Shown here: one piece after another, positions 1-5,945 of the stretch
Numbering within the stretch: position 1 is the stretch's first letter
How the letters are laid out: each line of letters begins with the position of its first letter
From: an uncultured Clostridia bacterium
Lineage (GTDB): Bacteria > Bacillota > Clostridia > Oscillospirales > Ruminococcaceae
Length of the DNA: 6,247 nt
Direction of reading: 5' to 3'
Assembly (NCBI GenBank): GCA_947165805.1
Contig: CAMVBT010000152.1
Coordinates: 1 to 6,247, forward strand
Position numbers and translations under genes: made by a program
Notes under the pieces: model-generated
The model's database searches: none
Told to the model about the DNA's origin: nothing
The model's input: the letters and a program-made list of their open reading frames with translations, nothing else

Positions 1-10
1 CTTCCGATCT
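1..10. other. Probable Illumina adapter remnant
   Basis: The first ten bases, CTTCCGATCT, are identical to the 3' end of the common Illumina adapter (which ends GCTCTTCCGATCT). They sit exactly at the edge of the window, where untrimmed adapter is expected at a contig end. The match is seen directly; the interpretation as artefact is an inference. If it is right, genomic sequence starts at about base 11 and the first codons of the partial reading frame are not real. Confidence 0.8.
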
Positions 11-464
11 CTCGGTCAAGGACTACGAAAACGCTGTCAGAAAGCACGAAAAATGCTTCTCCGTAATGTTCGGGAAGCACGGGTATTTCTTCGGTCCCGT
101 CATAGAAGCGCTGAAACATCTCGCGACAGACTACTACTTTATCGGGGAGGCCGGTAAAGCAACAGAGCTGTACCGGGGACTGTGCGAGGCGCTTGTCCGC
201 GAGAACTCACCGATAACAGCAGAGTACGCGAAAGAATGTGTTGCTGAATGTGAACGCCACTTCGGAAAGAACTCTCCCGAAGCGCTGAAAGCGGACGAAC
301 TCCTGCTGTGGGTGTATTCCACAGGCAGCGGCAGCGACCGTCAGATACTCGAGCTGTGCGATACGCTCACACGGTTCTCGGGTGAGCTGAGCGACGAGAC
401 CGTTGATATCATCAAAGCCGCCTACATAAGATGCAATATGCCCAACAAAGCGGCAAGTCTCTGA
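3..464 (+). CDS. TPR-repeat protein, C-terminal part (5' truncated)
   Basis: The frame is open from the window edge to the TGA at 462-464; codons before about base 12 are probably adapter. An ATG at 66 exists, but the frame stays open upstream with protein-like sequence (SVKDYENAVRKHEKCFSV), so I treat the gene as truncated rather than starting there. The product looks like the end of a tetratricopeptide protein of the kinesin-light-chain/TPR_12 type: helical segments of about 40 residues joined by FGK..-P-type turns (MFGKHG, HFGKNSPEAL), and a helix pair EALKHLATDYYFIGEAGKA, followed by ELYRGL, with TPR-like small and aromatic spacing. TPR domains normally mediate protein-protein contacts; no enzyme domain is visible in this part. 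No membrane segment is seen. It is followed by terminators, so it belongs to an upstream transcription unit separate from the kinases. The family call rests on repeat pattern only and its partner is unknown. Confidence 0.7.
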   Translation, partial: SDLSVKDYENAVRKHEKCFSVMFGKHGYFFGPVIEALKHLATDYYFIGEAGKATELYRGLCEALVRENSPITAEYAKECVAECERHFGKNSPEALKADELLLWVYSTGSGSDRQILELCDTLTRFSGELSDETVDIIKAAYIRCNMPNKAASL

Positions 465-490
465 TACCGCGCAGGCTCTCTGCCGGTATC
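463..490 (+). other. Hairpin at the stop codon of the TPR gene
   Basis: GATACCG (463-469) pairs perfectly with CGGTATC (484-490), and after a bulged C470 the stem continues with GCAG (471-474) against CTGC (480-483), leaving a 5-base loop. The stem begins inside the TGA stop codon. No T-run follows, so it is not an intrinsic terminator by itself. It may protect the 3' end of the mRNA or be incidental. Confidence 0.5.
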
Positions 491-532
491 CGACTGTCCG
501 GGGCGTATGATCCTGTCAGTTTCAACGCAGCA

Positions 533-570
533 GGCATTGCCGGCTATTATCTGCCGGCAGTGCCTTTTTC
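533..570 (+). terminator. Intrinsic terminator of the TPR gene
   Basis: A 12-bp stem pairs 533-544 (GGCATTGCCGGC) with 553-564 (GCCGGCAGTGCC), with one G-T wobble and an 8-base loop (545-552). It is followed directly by TTTTT (565-569). This is a classical rho-independent terminator about 70 bases after the stop codon, ending the upstream transcript before the kinase operon. Confidence 0.9.
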
Positions 571-572
571 TG

Positions 573-600
573 TGCCGTCAGCGCTGTGCGGCATTTTTTT
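573..600 (+). terminator. Second, tandem terminator-like hairpin
   Basis: TGCCG (573-577) pairs with CGGCA (589-593). The stem can extend by a T-G wobble and, after a bulged T587, by CA (579-580) against TG (585-586) around a GCGC loop. Seven T residues follow (594-600). It lies three bases after the T-run of the first terminator and just ahead of the -35 element, so it probably acts as a backup that insulates the kinase promoter from read-through. Confidence 0.75.
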
Positions 601-601
601 G

Positions 602-630
602 TTGCAAAAAATGCAATATTGTGGTATAAT
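602..630 (+). promoter_or_regulatory. Extended -10 sigma-A promoter of the kinase operon
   Basis: The -35 box is TTGCAA (602-607, four of six matches to TTGACA), the spacer is exactly 17 bases, and the -10 box is a perfect TATAAT (625-630) preceded by the extended -10 dinucleotide TG (622-623). Transcription would start near 636-639, giving a leader of about 46 to 49 bases. A short inverted repeat TTGCA/TGCAA (602-606 and 612-616) overlaps the -35 box and could be an operator, though it may be chance. The strength of this promoter suggests a well-expressed housekeeping-sigma transcript. Confidence 0.88.
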
Positions 631-670
631 AAAATATTGATACCCTATCCGCGCTCGACGCGCCGCTGAC

Positions 671-676
671 GAAGGA
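671..676 (+). promoter_or_regulatory. Shine-Dalgarno site of the first kinase gene
   Basis: GAAGGA ends eight bases before the ATG at 685, ideal spacing for initiation there. This supports the chosen start, which lies about 50 bases downstream of the predicted transcription start. A small GCGC/GCGC stem (651-654 and 660-663) precedes it in the leader and does not cover the site. Confidence 0.75.
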
Positions 677-684
677 CGAACAAT

Positions 685-3273
685 ATGAAAAACAACCGTA
701 TAATCACGGAGATATCCTCGATATCTCACATTCTCACTCTTGTGACGATCACAATGTTCTCGGTCGTGCTGATAATACTCGACTGCATACTGAAATGGGA
801 CCTCTGGATGATACCGGTCATAACAGCCGGTGCAGCCGCGTGCGTCGTGCTGCATATATCCGGGAAGCTCCCCCCGCGCGCGAGGATATTCATTTACGGC
901 AGCTTCCTGATATTCGAGGCGTTCTACTACGCCGTGAACATAGACACCGTCTACGACAGCACCGCCATAGTCGTCATAATGTCCTTCATCTTCTCCCTGA
1001 CCGGAGAGCGCGCACTTGTAAGAGCAGGTGTGCTCGGCGGCATGGCGGGAATGGGGCTGCACCTGATATACAGGCATTTCGGCGGCTCCGCGGAAGGCGG
1101 CACAGGGCTCATACTCCAGCCCGGGAATATCACCCGCGTCATCTGGCAGTTCATTCTTATACTGATCGCCGCGTTCATAGCGGACAGGATATCCTCGGCG
1201 TGGAACAATACCGAGGAGCAGTACAGAAAGAAGATAGACGAGGTGATGAAGGACAACGAGAGCGCCAACAACTTCCTCGCCAACGTTTCCCATGAGATAA
1301 GAACGCCCATAAACGCCGTTCTCGGACTCTCCGCGATAATGGAAAAGGAGGAGATGTCGGATCAGGTGCGCGGCAGGATGTCCGCGATAGCCGAGGCAGG
1401 CCGCCGTATAGCGGGACGCATCGAGGACATAATGGACCTCACCGAGATAGACACGAAGAAGCTCTCCGTGACCCGCGAGACCTACATGATAACATCTATC
1501 ATCAACGATCTCACGGAACGTCTGCGCGCCGAAAACAGCATCACAGCAGACCTTGTGATCGACCTGTCCCCCGAAGTGCCGTATGAGCTCGTCGGCGACG
1601 GCAGCAAGATAAAGAAGATACTGCGCCACCTCATCTCGAACGCGTTCAAATTCACAAAGGACGGCGGTGTCTGCGTAAGCGTCACCTGCCGGGAGCGCGG
1701 GTACGGCGTGAACCTCGTCTTTGAGATAACCGATACGGGTGTGGGAATGACAGACGAGGAGCTCGCGCACATATACGACAAATTCTACCAGTCCGACTCC
1801 GGTCGCTCCAGAGCCGCCGGAGGCCTCGGGCTCGGCATTCCGATAGTAAACGGCTTCGTGCGCGCGATGGGAGGCTTTCTGTACATCGAGAGCACTCCGG
1901 GACAGGGAACTCTTGTGCGCGTGAGCATACCGCAGGAGGTCGCCGATCCGTCGCCGTGCATCTCGGTCTCCGACAAGGAGAATGTACGCGCTGCGGGCTT
2001 CCTCGGCTTCATGACCACGAAGGATCCGAGAGTAAGGGAATTCTATATGGAGATGATAGGCCGACTCGTAGACGGGCTTGGCGTGCCGTTCATGCGCACA
2101 AGGAGCATAGATGAGCTGAAAGACCTGCTCACGTCCTCATACCGCGTGACACACCTGTTCGTCGGAACGGGCGAATATCAGCTAAACAAGGGCTACATAG
2201 ACAGCCTGACCTCGAAGATGAACGTCGTGCTCGTCGAGGACAGGGATTTCGGCGGCGAGATCGGCTCGAACATAGCGCTGCTCCCGAAGCCATTCTGCGG
2301 CGCACAGGCGGCGAACTTCCTGAACTGCCTGCGCGTCGGTCCCGGTGCGGACAACCGCCGTCTCACCTGCCCCGGCGTCAGAGCGCTGGTGGTGGACGAC
2401 GAGCCCATGAACCTGCTCGTCGCGCGCGGCATATTCGAGAGCTACGGAATGACGGTAAGCACGGCTCCCGGCGGCGAGGAATCTATAAGAATGTGCGCGG
2501 AGGATGATTTCGACATCATCTTCATGGATCACATGATGCCCGGAATGGACGGCGTGGAGGCAATGAAGCGCCTGCGAGCGGATGCCTCGAAGCGAAGGAA
2601 GGAGCTCTGCATCGTCGCTCTTACCGCCAATGCCGCAAGCACCGCGAAAGAGATGTTCCTGTCCGAAGGATTTGACGGGTTTATCCCGAAGCCCATAGAA
2701 CTCACAGACCTTGAACGCGTGCTGCGTCATGTACTGCCTGTATCGGCGATCGTATATGAGTACGAACCCGCCGTGATACCGTCCGTGATGCCCGCAGCAC
2801 CGGAAACGTCGGCTCCCGCGGCAGACGACCCCTATCAAGGTCTCCGTGCCTGCGGAGTGGATACCGACATCGGACTGCGGTACTGTCAGAACGACGCGGA
2901 TTTCTACCGCCAGCTCCTTTCCGAATACGCGAAGGACAGCGCGCGCAAGCTCGAAGAGCTTTCGGACTACTATGTGAACAAGGATCTTAAAGCATACGGC
3001 ATCAGGGTACACGCGATAAAGAGTACCTCGAAGATGATAGGCGCGGTAAAGCTCTCCGACACCGCAAAGGCTCTCGAAAGCGCTGCGAAGGACGAAGATA
3101 CCGCCTTTATAAGCGCGGAGCATGAAGCGTTCCTGAAACAATACGGACAGCTCATGGAGTCGATAGCCGCGTTCACCGGAGATACAAAAGCGTTTCCGGA
3201 CAACGATTCGCCCATGGAGTTCCTGCCCGACGGCGACGAGCCCATGGAATTCCTGCCGGGAGGTGAGTCCTGA
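685..3273 (+). CDS. Membrane hybrid histidine kinase (HisKA-HATPase-pseudoREC-REC-HPt)
   Basis: This is a complete multistep phosphorelay sensor kinase in the cell membrane. About six hydrophobic segments lie between residues 14 and 170 with no large extracellular domain, so it probably senses within or near the membrane. A short helical linker leads to HisKA with the phospho-accepting His203 (NVSHEIRTPIN). The ATPase domain has its N-box around Asn319 (SNAFKF), G1 DTGVGM at 350-355, an F-box near 367 and G2 GGLGLG at 379-384, all intact. Residues about 435-551 look like a receiver without the acidic pocket or phospho-Asp, yet keep LPKPF at 533-537. The true receiver follows, with Asp571-Asp572, phospho-Asp615, Thr647 and Lys669. 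An HPt domain (about 718-830) carries His776 in VHAIKSTS. The C-terminus is a twofold PMEFLP repeat. It is first in its operon and overlaps the next gene by one base (TGATG). There is no DNA-binding domain. The signal sensed is unknown. Confidence 0.95.
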   Translation: MKNNRIITEISSISHILTLVTITMFSVVLIILDCILKWDLWMIPVITAGAAACVVLHISGKLPPRARIFIYGSFLIFEAFYYAVNIDTVYDSTAIVVIMSFIFSLTGERALVRAGVLGGMAGMGLHLIYRHFGGSAEGGTGLILQPGNITRVIWQFILILIAAFIADRISSAWNNTEEQYRKKIDEVMKDNESANNFLANVSHEIRTPINAVLGLSAIMEKEEMSDQVRGRMSAIAEAGRRIAGRIEDIMDLTEIDTKKLSVTRETYMITSIINDLTERLRAENSITADLVIDLSPEVPYELVGDGSKIKKILRHLISNAFKFTKDGGVCVSVTCRERGYGVNLVFEITDTGVGMTDEELAHIYDKFYQSDSGRSRAAGGLGLGIPIVNGFVRAMGGFLYIESTPGQGTLVRVSIPQEVADPSPCISVSDKENVRAAGFLGFMTTKDPRVREFYMEMIGRLVDGLGVPFMRTRSIDELKDLLTSSYRVTHLFVGTGEYQLNKGYIDSLTSKMNVVLVEDRDFGGEIGSNIALLPKPFCGAQAANFLNCLRVGPGADNRRLTCPGVRALVVDDEPMNLLVARGIFESYGMTVSTAPGGEESIRMCAEDDFDIIFMDHMMPGMDGVEAMKRLRADASKRRKELCIVALTANAASTAKEMFLSEGFDGFIPKPIELTDLERVLRHVLPVSAIVYEYEPAVIPSVMPAAPETSAPAADDPYQGLRACGVDTDIGLRYCQNDADFYRQLLSEYAKDSARKLEELSDYYVNKDLKAYGIRVHAIKSTSKMIGAVKLSDTAKALESAAKDEDTAFISAEHEAFLKQYGQLMESIAAFTGDTKAFPDNDSPMEFLPDGDEPMEFLPGGES
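3211..3270 (+). repeat. In-frame 30-bp tandem repeat at the gene's 3' end
   Basis: Two adjacent 30-base units (3211-3240 and 3241-3270) encode PMEFLPDGDE and PMEFLPGGES, the last 20 residues of the first kinase. The two DNA copies match at 21 of 30 positions by my alignment. Most differences fall in the second half, where the second copy has become purine-rich and forms the Shine-Dalgarno site of the next gene. The protein tail lies outside any recognised domain and may be a short docking peptide or simply a flexible end. Confidence 0.85.
3258..3267 (+). promoter_or_regulatory. Shine-Dalgarno site inside the last repeat unit
   Basis: The sequence GGGAGGTGAG contains a strong GGAGG core (3259-3263) nine bases before the ATG at 3273. 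It fixes the start of the second kinase gene. Because it lies within coding sequence of the first gene, just before a TGATG stop-start overlap, it points to translational coupling and similar amounts of both proteins. Confidence 0.85.
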
Positions 3274-5945
3274 TGAAGAAGCTGATAAAAGCCATACGCG
3301 ACGAAAACAGAACGATACATGAGCGTATGTTCCTGCTCATCACGGCAGCAGCCCTCTCGGTGATACTCATTGAGCTGATCGCAGGCCTTATCATCGGCGA
3401 GAGCGCCGAGGACCTGATGCTGCTCGGAATAGGGTTCGCCGTGTTCGTTGTGCTGGTCACGGCGGGCATAAAGCTGAAAAAGATCGACCTACTGTCCACG
3501 GTGATATCGGTGCTTGTCATAGTGCTGCTGCTGCCGCTGGTGTTCTTCACGGGCGGAGGTCTCGACGGCGGAGCTCCGGTGTGGTTCGTGTTCTCTACCC
3601 TGTTCGTGAGCATGCTGGTCTACGGCAGGAAGAAATACATACTGCTCGCGGCAGAGGGCGTGGTCGCGGTAGGCTGCTATATTGCCGCGTACTTCTTCCC
3701 GGAGGCTGTGATAGCGCATGAAAGATTTACGGCGTTCACGGACTCTATCGTTTCCGTGATGATAGTCAGCGCCGTGCTGACGCTGATGGTAGGGTTCGAG
3801 ATAAGCGTACTGCGCAAGGAGAAGGAGCGCGCGGAGGAAAAGAGCCGCCAGATCGAGGAGCTGAACCGCTCGCAGAACAGCTTCTTCTCAAGCATGAGCC
3901 ACGAGATACGCACGCCGATAAACACGATAATCGGCCTGAACGAAATGATACTGCGCGAGGACACCTCGGAGGAGGTCGCCGATGACGCCCGCAACATACA
4001 GGCCGCGTCGAAGCTCCTGCTCTCGCTGATAAACGACATACTCGATATGTCGAAAATGGAGTCCGGCAAAATGGAGATAGTCCCGGTGATATACGATGTG
4101 GGCAAAATGCTATCGGAGATAGCCGGAATGACATGGGTGAGAGCCCGCGACAAGGGTCTCGAGTTCAAGATAGACGTTGACCCCACCATGCCCGCGCAGC
4201 TCCTTTCCGACGAGGTGCGCATAAAGCAGATAATCATAAACCTGCTCGGCAACGCGGTGAAATACACCGACGCCGGCAGCGTGAGCCTGTCGGTGCACTG
4301 CCGCAGGACAGGCACCAGCAAGGTGCTTGTGACCTACTCCGTCGAGGATACCGGCATAGGTATAAGGAAGGAGAACATACCCTACCTGTTCGACGCCTTC
4401 AGGCGCGTGGACGAGAAGAAGAACCGCTACATCGAAGGCACAGGCCTCGGTCTCGCCATAGTAAAGCAGCTCGTTGACCTGCTGGGCGGAGAGATATCCG
4501 TCAACAGCATATATACACAGGGCTCGGTATTCGCCGTGAGCATAGAGCAGGAGACCGTTGACGACAAGGTCATCGGGTCTTTCAGCATCGAGGACTTCCG
4601 CGGGAACATTCACGGGGCGCGTCCGGGAGATGTGTTCGAGGCTCCGAAGGCGAACGTCCTCATCGTGGACGACAACAGTGCCAACCTGCTTGTGGCGGAG
4701 AAGCTCCTGCGCGGCACAAAGGTCGCCGTCAACACAGCCGACAGCGGCGAGGCCTGCCTGAAACTCACCGTACAGAAGCATTACGACGCGATATTTATGG
4801 ATCACCTGATGCCCGGAATGGACGGCATTGAGTGTCTCCATGCCATACGCGCCCAGTCCGGAGGCCTGTGCCGCGAAACACCCGTCATAGCGCTCACAGC
4901 CAACGCGGGAAGCGAGGATCAGGCGCTCTACCGGCGCGAGGGATTTGACGGATATCTGATGAAGCCCGTCGAGTCGGCGGCTCTCGAAGCCGCGCTGCTC
5001 TCGGTGCTGCCCTCCGAGCTCGTTGAGCTGAAAAACGGCAGCGCCGCGAAATACAGCACGAACGAGACCGTGCGCGAGACCGCCCGCAAGGTGCCGCTGC
5101 TCATCACCACGGACAGTGTCTCCGACCTGCCGAAGGAGCTTACCGCCCAGCTCGGCATACCCGTGCTGCCCTACAAGGTCTGCACCGATACCGGCGAATT
5201 CGACGACGGCATCGAGGCGAACGGCGATGTGCTGATACGCTGTATGCAGGACGAGGGCTTCAGCGTAAAGAGCGACTGCCCCGGAGTCGCGGAGTATGAG
5301 CGTTTCTTCGCCGAACAGCTCTCACGGGCTCAGCACATCATACACATAGCAATGGCCAAGCGCTCCAGCGGCGGCTTCGCAAACGCCAGCGAAGCGGCTC
5401 TCGCGTTCTATAACGTCAGCGTGATAGATTCCGGGCATCTTTCGAGCGGCATGGGTCTTATGGCGATAGCCGCCAAGACGCGCATCGACAGCGAGTCCTT
5501 CACTGACCCAGACGAGCTTCGTGATGAGCTTGAAGGTATGCGCGACCGCATACAGACGAGCTTCATACTCGAGAACACCGAGTACCTCTACCGCAGCGGA
5601 AGGCTCTCCGAACGCATAAACAAGCTCTGCAAGGCATTCATGATACACCCCGTGATCGTGATGAAGAACAGCTCCATGGTCGTAGGCAGACTGTATATCG
5701 GCAGTCTCGAAAAGGCGCGCCGCAATTATATCCGCAATATCCTGCGCTCGCCGGAGACCATAGACACGAGCACGCTGTTCATCACATACGTCGGCATGAA
5801 CAGCGAGGAAACGGAGCAGATAAAGACCGAGGTCGCGAACTATGTGAAGTTCGGGAAGGTATATCTCCAGAAAGCGTCACCGGCGATCTCCGCGAACTGC
5901 GGAGCCGGCACGTTCGGACTGCTGTTCGGAAGGAAACAGGCATAA
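3273..5945 (+). CDS. Membrane hybrid histidine kinase fused to a DegV/FakB-like fatty-acid-binding domain
   Basis: This 890-residue protein joins a sensor kinase to a lipid-binding fold. Six membrane helices (about 19-42, 48-67, 72-93, 102-117, 121-141, 156-178) are followed by a charged, coiled-coil-like linker (181-202). HisKA has phospho-accepting His210 (SMSHEIRTPIN). The ATPase domain has an N-box at Asn327 (GNAVKY), G1 DTGIGI 359-364, F-box 373-376 and G2 GTGLGLA 389-395. The receiver has Asp466-Asp467, phospho-Asp510, Thr542 and Lys564. After a linker of about 35 residues comes a DegV domain of near full length (607-885), recognised by ITTDSVSDLP at its start, VIDSG (717-721), EYLYRSGRLS (770-779), the IHPVI strand and a final NCGAG (875-879). 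DegV/FakB proteins bind a fatty acid and present it to the kinase FakA. Here the usual HTGPG histidine is Asn875, so I infer lipid sensing rather than catalysis. It is coupled to both neighbours by one-base overlaps. Confidence 0.93.
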   Translation: MKKLIKAIRDENRTIHERMFLLITAAALSVILIELIAGLIIGESAEDLMLLGIGFAVFVVLVTAGIKLKKIDLLSTVISVLVIVLLLPLVFFTGGGLDGGAPVWFVFSTLFVSMLVYGRKKYILLAAEGVVAVGCYIAAYFFPEAVIAHERFTAFTDSIVSVMIVSAVLTLMVGFEISVLRKEKERAEEKSRQIEELNRSQNSFFSSMSHEIRTPINTIIGLNEMILREDTSEEVADDARNIQAASKLLLSLINDILDMSKMESGKMEIVPVIYDVGKMLSEIAGMTWVRARDKGLEFKIDVDPTMPAQLLSDEVRIKQIIINLLGNAVKYTDAGSVSLSVHCRRTGTSKVLVTYSVEDTGIGIRKENIPYLFDAFRRVDEKKNRYIEGTGLGLAIVKQLVDLLGGEISVNSIYTQGSVFAVSIEQETVDDKVIGSFSIEDFRGNIHGARPGDVFEAPKANVLIVDDNSANLLVAEKLLRGTKVAVNTADSGEACLKLTVQKHYDAIFMDHLMPGMDGIECLHAIRAQSGGLCRETPVIALTANAGSEDQALYRREGFDGYLMKPVESAALEAALLSVLPSELVELKNGSAAKYSTNETVRETARKVPLLITTDSVSDLPKELTAQLGIPVLPYKVCTDTGEFDDGIEANGDVLIRCMQDEGFSVKSDCPGVAEYERFFAEQLSRAQHIIHIAMAKRSSGGFANASEAALAFYNVSVIDSGHLSSGMGLMAIAAKTRIDSESFTDPDELRDELEGMRDRIQTSFILENTEYLYRSGRLSERINKLCKAFMIHPVIVMKNSSMVVGRLYIGSLEKARRNYIRNILRSPETIDTSTLFITYVGMNSEETEQIKTEVANYVKFGKVYLQKASPAISANCGAGTFGLLFGRKQA

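Noticed and set aside
66..464. TPR gene as a complete 132-residue gene starting at ATG 66
   Set aside because: The frame is open and protein-like upstream of this ATG to the contig edge, and no good Shine-Dalgarno precedes it.
431..640. Small plus-strand ORF of 69 codons after the TPR gene
   Set aside because: It overlaps the TPR gene end, runs through two terminators and the promoter -10 box, and has no Shine-Dalgarno, so translation is unlikely.
637..684. Possible riboswitch in the kinase operon leader
   Set aside because: The predicted leader is under 50 bases with only a 4-bp stem, too short for a known riboswitch aptamer.
547..1770. Long minus-strand open frame of 407 codons
   Set aside because: It lies opposite the terminators, promoter and the well-supported kinase gene. 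The translation is rich in His, Tyr, Arg and Cys with no recognisable domain, typical of an antisense shadow in GC-rich coding sequence.
2992..3051. HPt domain suspected to be inactive because the usual HxxKG reads HAIKS
   Set aside because: Phospho-accepting His776 and the following Lys are present, and Ser after the Lys is common in clostridial HPt domains as I recall, so it is likely functional.
2182..3141. Minus-strand open frame of 319 codons opposite the receiver and HPt region
   Set aside because: It has no domain signature and a skewed composition, and is entirely explained by codon bias of the plus-strand kinase gene.
4110..4841. Minus-strand open frame of 243 codons opposite the second kinase
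   Set aside because: It is fully inside a gene with intact catalytic motifs on the other strand, and its own translation shows no protein-like features.
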